NCBI RefSeq assembly: GCF_001887775.1 | Contig: NZ_CP015519.1 | Span: 1,054,001 to 1,118,000 of the forward strand | DNA length: 64,000 nucleotides | Direction: 5' to 3' | DNA from: Syntrophotalea acetylenivorans | GTDB lineage: Bacteria; Desulfobacterota; Desulfuromonadia; Desulfuromonadales; Syntrophotaleaceae | In this document: one piece after another, positions 29,572 through 40,071 of the stretch | Layout of the letters: every line of letters begins with the position of its first letter | Numbering within the stretch: position 1 is the first letter of the stretch | The notes under the pieces: model-generated | What the model was told of the DNA's origin: nothing | The model's input: the letters and a program-made list of their open reading frames with translations, nothing else | Database searches by the model: none | Made by a program: the position numbers and the translations under genes

Positions 29572-30330
29572 TCACCGTCCCTTGTGCAGACGTCGCAGAA
29601 GCGGCAGACGGAACAAATAACTGGCTGGCCCGGATAGAGCATAACAACTCATTAGGGAAAACAGCATAATCTGCGGCTCAGCCACCACCACAATGATCAG
29701 AAAGATCAGCAGCACCAGAAAACCGAAAGGTTGGCGCTTGACCAGATCAGGATCCTTAAAGGAGTAATAGCGCACATTGCTGACCATGAGTAGCGCCAGG
29801 ACATAGATAAGGATCAGAACCGATACCTTGCGAATACTGCCCGAGCCCCCCAGATGGTAAAAAAGCAGTACACAGGTGGCTACCATGCTGGCCGCGGCAG
29901 GAATCGGCAGCCCCAAAAAGCGCTTCGACTCGACGGTGTCAACCTGAACATTAAACCGCGCCAGACGCAATGCACCGCAGACCACATAAAGGAATGCAGC
30001 AAGCCATCCCAGTTTGCCAAAGGGTTTAAGGGCCCAGGAATACATAAGCAGGCCGGGAGCAACTCCAAAAGCCACCAAATCGGCGAGTGAATCGTACTCC
30101 ACACCGAAGCGGCTGGTGGTGCCGGTCATTCGGGCTACTTTTCCATCAAGTGCATCAAAAATCGATGAAATGAGGATGAACCAGGCAGCCACGTCATAGC
30201 GACCGTTCATGGTTGCGATTATGCCGTAAAAGCCGGCAAACAAGCTACCGGTAGTAAAGAGATTAGGCAGGAGGTAGACCCCCTTGCGCAAACCCTCCCG
30301 GCGATCAAACGGGGGAGTTGGTCCACTCAT
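29572..30330 (-). CDS. pssA: CDP-diacylglycerol-serine O-phosphatidyltransferase
   Basis: 252 aa of membrane-embedded CDP-alcohol phosphatidyltransferase type. The catalytic motif is DALDGKVARMTGTTSRFG with the following EYDSLAD (DG..AR...G...D...D). It makes phosphatidylserine, which the adjacent psd decarboxylates. The two genes overlap by 4 bp. Length fits the PssA type found in Bacillus and deltaproteobacteria. Confidence 0.94.
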   Translation of the reverse strand: MSGPTPPFDRREGLRKGVYLLPNLFTTGSLFAGFYGIIATMNGRYDVAAWFILISSIFDALDGKVARMTGTTSRFGVEYDSLADLVAFGVAPGLLMYSWALKPFGKLGWLAAFLYVVCGALRLARFNVQVDTVESKRFLGLPIPAAASMVATCVLLFYHLGGSGSIRKVSVLILIYVLALLMVSNVRYYSFKDPDLVKRQPFGFLVLLIFLIIVVVAEPQIMLFSLMSCYALSGPASYLFRLPLLRRLHKGR

Positions 30331-30971
30331 TTCAGGTAACCTAGAATGGTTTCACCCGCTTTGGCCCGGTCTCCGACTTTGATCAGCACATCGGAATCGG
30401 CCGGGAAGTAAACATCCACCCGGGAGCCAAAGCGAATCAGACCGCAGCGCATACCCCGCTTGAGGAGGTCACCAACCTGCGGATAAACAACGATCCGGCG
30501 AGCAATCAATCCGGCAATCTGTACAAACAGCAATTGTTTGCCCGATGGATGTTCGAGGAGGGTACCGGCCTGCTCGTTCTGTAAACTGGCCTTATCCAGC
30601 GCGGCGTTGAAAAACTCACCTTTGTTGTAGAATTTATCGATGACTTTACCGTCGCAAGGTGCCCGATTCACATGAACATCAAAGACAGACATGAAAATGC
30701 TGACCTTGATCGCCTCGCTCTTGAAATAGCGCTCCTCGGTAACCGGGCCGACAAAGACCACTTTTCCGTCGGCCGGTGAAATTACAGCCGAGTCCTCAGC
30801 CTCCACATGTCGTTCAGGGTTGCGGAAGAAGTAGACGGTAAACAAGGTCAAGGCTAACGCCAGGACAGTCAGAAACCCCCAATTGAGCAATGCAAAGACC
30901 AGGGTAACAAAAGCAAACAAGCCAATAAAAGGGTAACCTTCCGAAGCAACAGGCTGATGCTGGTTTTTCAT
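30327..30971 (-). CDS. psd: Phosphatidylserine decarboxylase proenzyme
   Basis: 214 aa, the short Psd form. It has an N-terminal membrane segment (19-43), DVHVNRAPCDGKV, and the self-cleavage site in RFGSRVDVYFP where Ser becomes the pyruvoyl group. It produces phosphatidylethanolamine from phosphatidylserine. Its upstream neighbour should be ilvC, which here is only a remnant. Confidence 0.95.
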   Translation of the reverse strand: MKNQHQPVASEGYPFIGLFAFVTLVFALLNWGFLTVLALALTLFTVYFFRNPERHVEAEDSAVISPADGKVVFVGPVTEERYFKSEAIKVSIFMSVFDVHVNRAPCDGKVIDKFYNKGEFFNAALDKASLQNEQAGTLLEHPSGKQLLFVQIAGLIARRIVVYPQVGDLLKRGMRCGLIRFGSRVDVYFPADSDVLIKVGDRAKAGETILGYLK

Positions 30972-31053
30972 GGTTAAATATCCTCGACTGAACCGCGCCG
31001 ATGAGTCGAAAGGGGTCTCCTGACGCTCTAGCCCGGCGGGTTAATAAAAGAAA

Positions 31054-31436
31054 CTACTTTTTCGACGTATCGTCGTCAAGCCAGTTCATCATACCTCGCA
31101 GGCGGTCCCCGATCTCCTCGACAAGGTGTTCGGCACCCTGGCGTCGGCGAACGGTAATAACCGGCAGACCGGCCTGGTTTTCAAGAATGAAGTCCCTGGC
31201 AAAAGTCCCATCTTGAATCTCATGAAGGATCTCCCGCATGGATTCTTTGCATAAGTCAATGCAGGCTGACGGCTGGAGCCGGAAGGACTACCCGACCGCA
31301 ACACGACAACCACCTCAATGCCGCTGCCACGCTAGTTGCTAGCATGGCCTTGGCTGATGTAACCAATGACCGCTACCGTTCTGCCGGTAAGTATACCGAG
31401 ATCTGCATCCTTGTCATAATTAACCTCAATGGACAA
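31054..31436 (-). pseudogene. ilvC: Remnant of ilvC (ketol-acid reductoisomerase)
   Basis: Both ends of the gene are readable. From a TTG at 31436, behind GAGGAT, the frame gives SIEVNYDKDADLGILTGRT and VAVIGYISQGHAS, the KARI N-terminus. A TAG stop then interrupts it (31332-31334). Read-through continues recognisably as SGIEVVVVLRSGSPS. The sequence then jumps in another frame to the C-terminus (MREILHEIQDGTFARDF, ILENQAG, GAEHLVEEIG) ending at 31054. About two thirds of the gene, including the catalytic knotted domain, is missing: 383 bp against roughly 1 kb. The NADPH motif is also altered (GYIS for GYGS). It lies exactly where ilvC belongs, between ilvN and psd. The gene cannot be functional. 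Confidence 0.9.
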
Positions 31437-31461
31437 ATATCCTCTACGAACTGTAGAGTCC

Positions 31462-31938
31462 TTATTGCCCGCGACCCATGACCACCGGACCGGAACGCAC
31501 CAGTTCTTTGATACCCATAGGCTTGAGCAAATCGATTACCGCGTCAAGTTTGGTCGGAGCGCCAGTTATTTCCAAGGTATAGGAACGGGGCGTGACATCA
31601 ACCACGCGGGCACGGAAGATATCGGCGATGCGTAGAACTTCTGCCCGGGTATCTTCTTCAGCAGTCACCTTGACCAGGGCCATCTCCCGCTCGACATAGT
31701 CCTGACCGGTGAAATCCGTGACTTTGATGGTATCGATCAATTTATTGAGCTGCTTGTTGACCTGCTCCAGAATCCGATCGTCACCGCGAGTGACAATGGT
31801 CATTCGAGAAACACTCGGGTCCAAGGTCGGTGCCACGGACAGGCTCTCGATGTTAAAGCCTCGGCCAGAGAACAGACCGGCGACTCGGGTTAAGACACCA
31901 AATTCATTTTCCACTAAAACCGAAATGGTATGTTTCAT
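31462..31938 (-). CDS. ilvN: Acetolactate synthase small (regulatory) subunit
   Basis: 158 aa with an N-terminal ACT domain (SVLVENEFGVLTRVAGLFSGRGFNIESLSV) and a C-terminal regulatory domain (YTLEITGAPTKLDAVIDLL). It activates IlvB and gives valine feedback. Start MKHTISVLVENE was preferred over an upstream frame extension because GGAG lies ten bases before it. Also called ilvH in some genomes. Confidence 0.95.
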   Translation of the reverse strand: MKHTISVLVENEFGVLTRVAGLFSGRGFNIESLSVAPTLDPSVSRMTIVTRGDDRILEQVNKQLNKLIDTIKVTDFTGQDYVEREMALVKVTAEEDTRAEVLRIADIFRARVVDVTPRSYTLEITGAPTKLDAVIDLLKPMGIKELVRSGPVVMGRGQ

Positions 31939-31976
31939 GGTTTCAAAGCACTCCATTAATTCGCGCAGGCCACCGA

Positions 31977-33674
31977 CTAGGAAGCAAGCACCATCTCGTT
32001 GATTGCTGCACCGGCCGGCACCATGGGCAGAACATTTTCTTCCCGATCGACCTTGAATTCCATCAGCACGGGACCAGGGGTTGCCAAGGCCTTTTGAATT
32101 ACCTCGCCGACTTCTTCAGGCTTCGTAGCACGCAGCCCGGTAGCACCATAGGCTTCAGCCAGCTTGACGAAATCGATGGGCAACTCCATGGGGGTCTCGC
32201 TGTAACGGCGATCAAAGAACATCTCCTGCCACTGGCGCACCATACCCAGATAATTATTATTGAGAATGGCGATCTTCACCGGCAACTTGTATTGAACCAG
32301 AGTTGCAAGCTCCTGGGAGTTCATCTGAAAGGAGCCGTCCCCGGAGATATCTATAACCTGCCGTTCGGGGAAGGCCGCCTGGGCACCGACAGCCGCCGGC
32401 AACCCATAGCCCATGGTCCCCAACCCTCCGGAGGAAAGGAAGGTACGAGGCTGGCTAAAAGAAAAGAATTGAGCCGTCCACATCTGATGCTGACCGACTT
32501 CGGTAGTGATGATGGCATCATCGGAGGTCAACTCCCGCAGCTGTTCGATCACATACTGGGGTTTGATGACAGTATCGCTAGGCTGATAAGCCATAGGATG
32601 GCTGCTCTTCCAATCAGCAATCTCTGCTCTCCATCCGGCTGAGCTTTCAATCATGGCCGCCAACTTCTCGGACTGCTTGCTCAAAGTGGCGCTGAGATTA
32701 TTCAACACATCCTTAAGCTCGCCGACAATAGGCAGGTCGACCCGAACGTTCTTCTTGATGGAGGTAGGATCGATATCAATATGAATAATCTTGGCGTGAG
32801 GGGCAAAAGAAGCAATTTTACCGGTTACACGGTCATCGAAACGGGCTCCCACCGCAATAAGCAGATCGGAATTGGTCACTGCCATGTTGGCGTAATAGGT
32901 GCCATGCATGCCGAGCATGCCAAGGGCTTGAGGGTGACGCTGGGGAAAAGCAGCCATACCCATCAGGGTGGTGGTTACCGGTAACTGGGTCATCTCGGCA
33001 AAGGCCAGCAGGTCTTCGGAAGCATCGGCTCCGGTAGCACCGCCGCCGACATAGACCACGGGCTTACGCGCTGCCAGAATCATACTGGCCGCCTTCTCGA
33101 TTTGGCGAACATTGCCGCTGTAGGTCGGCTTGTAACCCCGCAGTTCGACTTTCTCCGGATATTCGAACTTGGCACTGGCAACCTGAATATCTTTGGGCAG
33201 GTCGATCAGCACCGGACCGGGCCGGCCGGTGCGGGCGATATAAAAGGCCTGCTTGACGATACGGGCCAAATCCTTGATGTCCTGTACCAGATAGTTGTGC
33301 TTGGTAATGGAACGGGTGATACCGACAATATCGACTTCCTGAAAGGCGTCGTTGCCAATTAGAGGCGTCGGCACCTGACCGGTGATGATGACCATCGGCA
33401 CCGAGTCCATATAAGCGGTAGCGATACCGGTTACGGTGTTGGTTGCTCCAGGCCCGCTGGTAGCGATGGCCACACCGACCTTACCGGTGGTGCGCGCATA
33501 ACCGTCGGCGGCATGCACCGCAGCCTGTTCATGGCGCGTCAGGATATGATCGATGGGATAATCCGCAATATCGTGGTAGATGTTGATAACCGTGCCGCCC
33601 GGGTAGCCGAAAACGGTATCGACCCCTTCCTGCTGCAAGCATTCCAACAAAATCTGTGATCCGGTTTTTTTCAC
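31977..33674 (-). CDS. ilvB: Acetolactate synthase large subunit
   Basis: 565 aa ThDP enzyme. The catalytic Glu lies in [16 protein letters not shown], the FAD-binding middle domain has [11 protein letters not shown], and the ThDP/Mg motif is [11 protein letters not shown] with NNNYLGMV. It makes acetolactate or acetohydroxybutyrate, the substrates of the missing IlvC. Encoded between ilvD and ilvN. Confidence 0.97.
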   Translation of the reverse strand: MKKTGSQILLECLQQEGVDTVFGYPGGTVINIYHDIADYPIDHILTRHEQAAVHAADGYARTTGKVGVAIATSGPGATNTVTGIATAYMDSVPMVIITGQVPTPLIGNDAFQEVDIVGITRSITKHNYLVQDIKDLARIVKQAFYIARTGRPGPVLIDLPKDIQVASAKFEYPEKVELRGYKPTYSGNVRQIEKAASMILAARKPVVYVGGGATGADASEDLLAFAEMTQLPVTTTLMGMAAFPQRHPQALGMLGMHGTYYANMAVTNSDLLIAVGARFDDRVTGKIASFAPHAKIIHIDIDPTSIKKNVRVDLPIVGELKDVLNNLSATLSKQSEKLAAMIESSAGWRAEIADWKSSHPMAYQPSDTVIKPQYVIEQLRELTSDDAIITTEVGQHQMWTAQFFSFSQPRTFLSSGGLGTMGYGLPAAVGAQAAFPERQVIDISGDGSFQMNSQELATLVQYKLPVKIAILNNNYLGMVRQWQEMFFDRRYSETPMELPIDFVKLAEAYGATGLRATKPEEVGEVIQKALATPGPVLMEFKVDREENVLPMVPAGAAINEMVLAS

Positions 33675-33729
33675 AAACAGCCTCCTACCGATTTATGCAC
33701 AGCAAAACTTAATAGAAATCCCGCTCAGT

Positions 33730-35400
33730 TCAGTCAGCCTTACAGATCGCTCCGGTATTGGCCGAAGTTACCAGAGCGGCATAACGCGACAACCAGCCCT
33801 TCTTAATTTTCGGTTCGGGGCGCTGCCAGCTGGCGCGTCGTTTTTCCATCTCCGCATCGTCTACCAACACCTCGAGAGTGCGGGAGGGAATATCGAGACG
33901 GATGACATCGCCGTCTTCAACCAGAGCAATCGGCCCGCCAACCGCAGCTTCGGGCGAGATGTGCCCGATGCAGGGACCGCGGGTACCGCCGGAGAAACGA
34001 CCGTCGGTGATCAACGCCACGCTGTCGCCGAGGCCAAGGCCCATAAGGGTCGCCGTGGGAGCCAGCATCTCACGCATACCCGGTCCACCCTTGGGACCCT
34101 CGTAGCGGATAACCACCAGGTCACCGGCCACGATCTTCCCACCCATCAGGGCTTCCATGGCCTGTTCCTCGGAGTCGAAACAGCGGGCGCGACCCTCGAA
34201 TTTCATCATCTTTTCCGAAACACCGGACTGCTTCACCACCGCACCAAGAGGAGCGAGGTTGCCGCTGAGGATGGCAATTCCTCCTTCCTGGCGCACCGGG
34301 TTGTTCATGGGCTGAATAACCGTCTCGTCGACGGAATCCACCGAGGCCACCAGTTCCTTAACGGTTGCACCGCTCAGGGTCGGATTATCTTTAACCAAAT
34401 CGCCGAGCTGATACAACACCCCGGGAACACCCCCAGCTGCATCGAGATCCTCCATGAAGTGTTTGCCGCCGGGATTCATGGACGCCAGTTGAGGCGTGGT
34501 AAGACTCAGCTCGTCGAACAGTTCAAGGGGAACATCGACTCCAGCTTCATGGGCAATGGAGAGCAGGTGCAGTACCGTATTACTCGAACCGCCGAGAGCG
34601 AGATCGACGCGTATGGCGTTCTCAAAGGCCTCCCGGGTCAAAATCTGGCGAGGGGTGATCCCTTCGCGAACCAGATCGACGATTCGCTCGCCGGAAGCAA
34701 AAGCGATACGCCGCTTCAGCGAGGAGATTGCCAGAGCGGTACCGCAAGCGGGCAGGCTCATACCGAGAGTTTCGGTAAGAATGGCCATGGTGTTGGCGGT
34801 AAACAACCCCTGGCAGGAACCGGCTCCCGGGCAGGCCTTTTCCTCGCAACTGGTCAACTCCTGTTCGTCGATGTCGCCAGCCTTGTAGCGAGCCATGGCT
34901 TCGAAGGTGTCGGTAATGAAGGAGTAGCGTCGCCCTCCCCGGCCGGCGCCGGTCTGCATCGGTCCGGCAGTGACCACGATGCTCGGAATGTCGAGACGGG
35001 CTGCCGCCATAAGCATGCCGGGAGTGATCTTGTCGCAATTGGTCAGCAGTACCAGGCCGTCGAGACGATGAGCCTCGGTAATGGACTCGACCATATCGGC
35101 GATCAGCTCGCGGGTGGAGAGCGAATAGTGCATGCCCTTATGGCCCATGGCGATGCCGTCGCAGACGCCGGGAATACCGAACAGGAAGGAATAGCCTCCT
35201 CCGGTATGCACCCCTTTTTCGATAAAACGCTCCAGGTCGCGCATGCCGATATGACCGGGAATCAGGTCGGTGAAGGAAGTGGCGATTCCGATCAGGGGCT
35301 TGCCCATTTCGGAGCGGGGAATGCCGGTACCGAGTAACAGAGCACGGTGGGGTGCGCGTTCAAAGCCTTGAGTGATTGCATCGCTACGCTTGCTTGTCAT
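33730..35400 (-). CDS. ilvD: Dihydroxy-acid dehydratase
   Basis: 556 aa Fe-S enzyme of the IlvD/Edd family: [36 protein letters not shown] with iron-sulfur cysteines, [11 protein letters not shown] and [20 protein letters not shown]. It dehydrates the product of IlvC to 2-keto acids. It is first in ilvD-ilvB-ilvN; the 276-bp leader shows no T-box that I can recognise. Confidence 0.97.
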   Translation of the reverse strand: MTSKRSDAITQGFERAPHRALLLGTGIPRSEMGKPLIGIATSFTDLIPGHIGMRDLERFIEKGVHTGGGYSFLFGIPGVCDGIAMGHKGMHYSLSTRELIADMVESITEAHRLDGLVLLTNCDKITPGMLMAAARLDIPSIVVTAGPMQTGAGRGGRRYSFITDTFEAMARYKAGDIDEQELTSCEEKACPGAGSCQGLFTANTMAILTETLGMSLPACGTALAISSLKRRIAFASGERIVDLVREGITPRQILTREAFENAIRVDLALGGSSNTVLHLLSIAHEAGVDVPLELFDELSLTTPQLASMNPGGKHFMEDLDAAGGVPGVLYQLGDLVKDNPTLSGATVKELVASVDSVDETVIQPMNNPVRQEGGIAILSGNLAPLGAVVKQSGVSEKMMKFEGRARCFDSEEQAMEALMGGKIVAGDLVVIRYEGPKGGPGMREMLAPTATLMGLGLGDSVALITDGRFSGGTRGPCIGHISPEAAVGGPIALVEDGDVIRLDIPSRTLEVLVDDAEMEKRRASWQRPEPKIKKGWLSRYAALVTSANTGAICKAD

Positions 35401-35624
35401 ACGATCAGAGCCTTTCTATGTACAGATAAGTTTCAAAAAATCAGTGTATAAGCCATTCTTGTCCAGCACCGCGTTCAAAATTAAAGTGACGCGGCACTTG
35501 CCTTTATTGCCAAAGGGCTGCCGGCAACAGCGCCTAATCCTTCATCGCATGGTTAAGTGCGACCTGCAGCGCAAGCCAGATCAATAAACAAGAGTTTGGT
35601 CAAAGTAAAACAGGCCCCAATGTA

Positions 35625-35657
35625 GAAAGGGTTTGGGCAACCAGCCCAAACCCTTTC
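35625..35657 (-). terminator. Terminator-like hairpin after the YdcH-like gene
   Basis: Perfect 14-bp stem (35625-35638 with 35644-35657) around a short loop, 21 bp past the stop codon. The following T-rich stretch is weak (CTTTC). Confidence 0.55.
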
Positions 35658-35677
35658 ACAACCGGTATCGGGAAAAT

Positions 35678-35899
35678 CTACTGTGTCCACTCCCGCTTAA
35701 TGTGCTCCATTTCGTCCTTCCCAGCCAATTTCAATTTTTGAATTTTTTTGCGTTCAAGCTCTTCTTCAGGGGTCAAATGAGGTTTTTGGTCTAACATTGT
35801 CAGCTGTTTTTCCAAGAGCAGATGCTCTTCAAAGAGCAGACGAAAACGGGGACGTTCGTCGCACAACTGCTGGAGTGAAGCCAGATCCTGTCCTTCCAT
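35678..35899 (-). CDS. YdcH/DUF465 family small protein
   Basis: 73 aa, highly charged and helical, with HLLLEKQLTMLD and the KKIQKLKLAGKDEM motif typical of DUF465 proteins. Cellular role is unknown. Downstream of tsaB by about 70 bp, with GGAGG before the ATG. Confidence 0.85.
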   Translation of the reverse strand: MEGQDLASLQQLCDERPRFRLLFEEHLLLEKQLTMLDQKPHLTPEEELERKKIQKLKLAGKDEMEHIKREWTQ

Positions 35900-35971
35900 T
35901 CAGCACCTCCCTGCAAGGGTTGACAAAGAGCGAAAAATCCACTTTTAAAATAGCGAAACGCTCTAACCTTG

Positions 35972-36691
35972 TCAACCTTCAATCGGACTGTCTGCAGGTC
36001 GTTTGGCCAGCATGATTTCTGCCTCTGAAAGACGAATATATCGGGGTTCAAGAACCTCCAGAGGAATAGTCTCCCGGTTGCGAAAAGCCGACAGCGCCAA
36101 AGCAGCTGCAGAAGAAGCGCGAGGCTGCTGCAACGGCCAGGGCACAAAGTGAGCCCGTGAACCAAGCCGCCGGACGATCAAAGAGCGATACGCTACGGCG
36201 CCACTACCGACAAATAACATTTCCTCGGATACTTCCTCAAGCAATACCTCCGGCGGAGCAACACGCTCCTCATCGAGGGCAACAGGAAGCCCTCCCTCCC
36301 AGTGGTATCGTCCTGCATAGATCTCCTGCTTACGGGCATCGAGCCAAACACTCACCGGATAGGCAGGATAAGGCGCCTGCAGTGCCAGAGTTTGCAGAGA
36401 AGAAACTCCGACGACGGGCTTTCCAGTGGCCAGCGCGAGCCCCTTGACCGTCGCGACCCCTACCCGTAAGCCCGTAAAGGAGCCAGGACCAAGGACGACG
36501 CCAAAAGCATCGAGTTCGGCCAACGATAGCTCGGCTTCGCGAAGCAACTGCTGCATTGCGGGTAGCAAACGATCGCTGTGAGTGGAACGAAGGTTAAGCA
36601 GCACTTCGCCGACAAGTTCATCGCCGCGACTAAGGGCAACACTCCCGGCAGGCGTCGAAGTATCGATAGTCAGAAGACATTCGGCCATCAT
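35972..36691 (-). CDS. tsaB: tRNA threonylcarbamoyladenosine synthesis protein TsaB
   Basis: 239 aa of the ASKHA fold: LTIDTSTPAGSVAL, HSDRLLPAMQQLL, GPGSFTGLRVGVATVKGLA. It is the non-catalytic partner of TsaD in adding t6A at A37 of ANN-decoding tRNAs. The start overlaps the rseP stop (ATGA). Confidence 0.95.
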   Translation of the reverse strand: MMAECLLTIDTSTPAGSVALSRGDELVGEVLLNLRSTHSDRLLPAMQQLLREAELSLAELDAFGVVLGPGSFTGLRVGVATVKGLALATGKPVVGVSSLQTLALQAPYPAYPVSVWLDARKQEIYAGRYHWEGGLPVALDEERVAPPEVLLEEVSEEMLFVGSGAVAYRSLIVRRLGSRAHFVPWPLQQPRASSAAALALSAFRNRETIPLEVLEPRYIRLSEAEIMLAKRPADSPIEG

Positions 36692-38016
36692 TGTCCTCCG
36701 TTGAAAATTCTCAGGATATCGTTATAAAAGGCTAAAGCCATAAGCAAAACGATGAATAGCAAACCGACCTGTTGAGCTATTTCACGCACCCGCAAGGGCA
36801 AGGGACGGCGAAAGATCAGTTCAAAAAATCCAAACAGCAGATGACCGCCATCGAGAATCGGGATGGGGAAAAGATTCAAGATTCCGAGCTGGATACTGAG
36901 AAACGCCAGAATCGAAAAGATGCTGGCCAAATCGGTCTGAGCTGCCTGACCGGCCACTTGAACCACGGTGATCGGCCCACCGATATTGCGGCTGGAAACC
37001 TTGCCGAGAACCAACTTCTGGATAAAGACCAGGGTGAGTTCAATCAGATCGCAACTGCGAGCAGCGCCTTTCGCAAAGGCTTCTTTGAAAGCAAAGCGTT
37101 TAAATACGGTTTCAACCTGAGGTGCAATACCGACCAGATATTCGCCATCACCATCACTGCGGATTGGCGCAATCGGTATTTCCAACTGTTGGCCGCTTCG
37201 CTCAACAAGAAAATTCTGAGTACCCTCTTCGGCCTGTTGGATGATGGTCTTCAGATCGTACCATGAAGCAACATTTTCGCCATCGATAGACAGAATACGA
37301 TCCCCGACCTGCAAGCCTGACTTCTGGGCCGGCATGCCGGGAGAAAGGGCACCGACAACAGCGTCTTGGTAAGGGGCAAGCCCCAAGGCTTGCAGGCCCT
37401 CGGCACTACTGTCATCAGCGGCGACAGAAATGGCATGGTAAGCCCCATCTCGTTGCACATCAAAGACAGTCGGTTGCCCGGCCTGAGCAAGGAGGGCCTT
37501 ATCCGCGTCGATCCAGGAACTGATGGCCTGATCGCCGACGGCAACGATGCAATCTCCGCTAAGCAATCCCGCCTCTTCGGCGGGCGATTGCGGCAGCACA
37601 TAGCCGACACAAGCCGGTTGGTCGAGAAAAACCGGCAGATTTATACCGACCAGAAAAGCCAAAGGCAGTACCACAAAGGGCAAGGCCAGATTCATAAAGG
37701 GTCCGGCGGCAACGATGGCCAGGCGGCGGCTGACACTCTTTTCGGCAAAGGAACGGCTCCGTTCCTCTTCGCTCAATGGCTGGTCTTCTTCGTTTTCTTG
37801 AACCCCTTCACCCAGCATCTGCACATAGCCCCCCAAGGGAACAGCACAGATCATGTATTCTGTTTCACCCCACTGGCGGGAGACGACCCGCGGCCCGAAC
37901 CCCAGAGAGAATTTCAACACCTTGACCCCGGCCAATTTAGCCACGGCGAAGTGGCCAAGCTCATGAATAAAGACCAGGATGCCGAGCATGATAATGCCGG
38001 CGATGATGGTTACCAT
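36688..38016 (-). CDS. rseP: Site-2 intramembrane zinc protease RseP
   Basis: 442 aa. HELGHF (18-23) in the first membrane helix gives the zinc ligands, and NLFPIPILDGGHLLF near the C-terminus gives the third. Two PDZ-like regions lie between (around GYVLPQSPAEEAGL and GALSPGMPAQKSGL). The family cleaves anti-sigma factors and remnant signal peptides within the membrane. It sits between dxr and tsaB, a common order. Confidence 0.95.
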   Translation of the reverse strand: MVTIIAGIIMLGILVFIHELGHFAVAKLAGVKVLKFSLGFGPRVVSRQWGETEYMICAVPLGGYVQMLGEGVQENEEDQPLSEEERSRSFAEKSVSRRLAIVAAGPFMNLALPFVVLPLAFLVGINLPVFLDQPACVGYVLPQSPAEEAGLLSGDCIVAVGDQAISSWIDADKALLAQAGQPTVFDVQRDGAYHAISVAADDSSAEGLQALGLAPYQDAVVGALSPGMPAQKSGLQVGDRILSIDGENVASWYDLKTIIQQAEEGTQNFLVERSGQQLEIPIAPIRSDGDGEYLVGIAPQVETVFKRFAFKEAFAKGAARSCDLIELTLVFIQKLVLGKVSSRNIGGPITVVQVAGQAAQTDLASIFSILAFLSIQLGILNLFPIPILDGGHLLFGFFELIFRRPLPLRVREIAQQVGLLFIVLLMALAFYNDILRIFNGGQ

Positions 38017-38028
38017 AGATGCCTCCGG

Positions 38029-39186
38029 TCAGCTCTTTTGCGCCAGAATAAGCCGCGCTTGCTGGCGGCCCCATATATCGGCGCGCAGGGCGTCATCAAT
38101 GTGTTCGAGAGCATTAGGTACATGACTGTCAAGTACCCTGCCGATTGTATCCGCTATATCGAGAAAACCAATCTGTTCCCGCAAAAAGGCATCAACGGCT
38201 ATTTCATTGGCTGCGTTAAGTACCGCCGGCGCCGTGCCACCGGCCGCCAGAGCCTGAAAAGCCAGAGCCAAGCAGGGGAATTTATCCAAATCCGGTTCGG
38301 CAAAGGACAAGTTCTTAAGAGCGCACAGATCCAGGGCCGGAAGGTCAAGGGCCAGACGATCGGGATAAGACAGAGCATAGGCGATGGGGGTTTTCATGTC
38401 CGGTATGCCGAGTTGAGCCATAACCGCGCCATCGACATATTCAACCATGGAATGCACGATGCTTTGCGGATGAATATGCACCGCAATCTGCTCTGCGGGG
38501 AGATCGAACAGCCAGCGTGCCTCGATCACCTCCAGGCCCTTGTTCATCATGGTCGCCGAATCGATAGTAATCTTGCGGCCCATATCCCAATTGGGATGGG
38601 CCAAGGCATCGGCCAGAGTAACCTGATTAAGATCCGCCATCGGCCGGTCTCGAAAGGGGCCGCCCGAAGCGGTCAGAATCAATCGCCGCACATCGCTTTT
38701 TTGATGCCCCTCAAGGGACTGAAAGATGGCGGAATGTTCACTGTCAACGGGATAAAGGTTCACCCCTTTTCTGGCCACCGCTTCCATTACCAGGGAGCCG
38801 GCCACAACCAAGGTTTCTTTGTTGGCCAGGGCAATATCTTTGCCAGCCTCAATGGCAGCCATAGTCGGCACCAAGCCGGCCGAACCGACAACAGCCGTCA
38901 CCACCATATCAATCTGCTCATGACTGGCGCAGGCGATCAGACCCTCGACCCCTGAAGTAACCTGGGGACCATCAGGTCCAAGCTCATCCCGCAGAAGGCG
39001 CGCCGCATCGGGACAGACCACCGACACCACCTGTGGTCGAAAGCGTTGAATTTGTTCCTTAAGGCGCTTCAGATTGTTGCCGGCAGAAAGACTGACGACC
39101 TGATATTGGTCGGGATGAGCGGCGACTATCTCAAGGGTGCTGACACCGATCGACCCGGTCGAGCCTAAAACACCAAGTCTTTTCAT
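38029..39186 (-). CDS. dxr: 1-deoxy-D-xylulose 5-phosphate reductoisomerase
   Basis: 385 aa. [11 protein letters not shown] is the NADPH motif, [10 protein letters not shown] and [13 protein letters not shown] hold substrate and metal residues, and [13 protein letters not shown] follows. It commits to isoprenoids through the MEP pathway; uppS just upstream uses the products. ATG at 39186 was chosen over the TTG one codon earlier. Confidence 0.97.
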   Translation of the reverse strand: MKRLGVLGSTGSIGVSTLEIVAAHPDQYQVVSLSAGNNLKRLKEQIQRFRPQVVSVVCPDAARLLRDELGPDGPQVTSGVEGLIACASHEQIDMVVTAVVGSAGLVPTMAAIEAGKDIALANKETLVVAGSLVMEAVARKGVNLYPVDSEHSAIFQSLEGHQKSDVRRLILTASGGPFRDRPMADLNQVTLADALAHPNWDMGRKITIDSATMMNKGLEVIEARWLFDLPAEQIAVHIHPQSIVHSMVEYVDGAVMAQLGIPDMKTPIAYALSYPDRLALDLPALDLCALKNLSFAEPDLDKFPCLALAFQALAAGGTAPAVLNAANEIAVDAFLREQIGFLDIADTIGRVLDSHVPNALEHIDDALRADIWGRQQARLILAQKS

Positions 39187-39250
39187 CAATCCAGATCACC
39201 TTTCAAGGGCACTATTTATAGGGCGAAGGACACGGCCTACAATGAGAGCG

Positions 39251-40051
39251 TTAACGACTAAAAAGAAAAAACCCGTAATAAAACGCAAGAGGGAAGGCAA
39301 AAAGCAGGCTGTCGAGTCGATCCAGGATACCACCGTGTCCGGGGATCACCGTTCCGGAATCCTTGACGCCGCAAGCTCGTTTGACCATGGACTCAAAAAG
39401 ATCTCCGAGTTGGGACATGGCCCCCAGCCCCAAGCCCAAGGCCAGACAATCAACACTATCGAGCATGGGAAAAAAGGTATAACTGGCAATAAAAGCTGCG
39501 GCCAACCCGCCAAGCAATCCTCCGATGGAACCTTCAATGCTTTTATTTGGGCTGATAGCGGGATATAGCTTGTGCCGACCGAGGGTGATGCCGCTGAAAT
39601 AGGCTCCGGTATCGGAAGCCATGACGATCAGCAACACCAGGTAGATCCACTCTCGCCCAAAGGGTAAAGCCCTAAGCAGCACCAAATGACCCAACAACAG
39701 TGGAACATAAATAAAGCCGAACAACAGCAAAGCCAACTGCTGAACGACGTGTTGCAAGTCGTTGAAACGCCACAGAAAAATCAGGCCAAAAAGAAGCATG
39801 GCAAAAACCAGCCCGGCCTGTAGAGCATAAACCTGCTGCAGTGCGCACAAGGGCACCAGGAAAGCACCATAGGCAATAGCCAGAAAGCGCTCCGGCCGCC
39901 GTTTATCGGCAAACCCCATATGATAAAATTCATACAAAGCTACCGCAGCTATGAGACTTGTAAACAGGGTAAACCAGAAGGGGCCGCTGAACTGGATAAT
40001 TACAATCAGCAGGGGCAGAGCAATAATCGCTGTCAAAATCCGTTGTTTGAT
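39251..40051 (-). CDS. cdsA: Phosphatidate cytidylyltransferase, apparent AUC start
   Basis: About 266 aa, polytopic membrane protein making CDP-diacylglycerol. The signature SDTGAYFSGITLGRHKLYPAISPNKSIEGSIGG lies in the C-terminal half. The family N-terminus (MKQRILTAIIALPLLI) is present, but the codon where Met is expected is ATC (40049-40051). AAAGGAG lies nine bases before it, and an in-frame TAA just upstream excludes an earlier start. The first conventional start is a TTG five codons in, with poor spacing to that ribosome-binding site. AUC initiation or a recent start mutation are both possible. Confidence 0.9.
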   Translation of the reverse strand: MKQRILTAIIALPLLIVIIQFSGPFWFTLFTSLIAAVALYEFYHMGFADKRRPERFLAIAYGAFLVPLCALQQVYALQAGLVFAMLLFGLIFLWRFNDLQHVVQQLALLLFGFIYVPLLLGHLVLLRALPFGREWIYLVLLIVMASDTGAYFSGITLGRHKLYPAISPNKSIEGSIGGLLGGLAAAFIASYTFFPMLDSVDCLALGLGLGAMSQLGDLFESMVKRACGVKDSGTVIPGHGGILDRLDSLLFAFPLAFYYGFFLFSR

Positions 40052-40071
40052 GGGACTTTACTCCTTTATCA

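Noticed and set aside
33961-38955. Long plus-strand frames over ilvD (458 aa) and over rseP/dxr (529 aa)
   Set aside because: Both are antisense to complete, conserved genes and one crosses the boundary between two unrelated genes.
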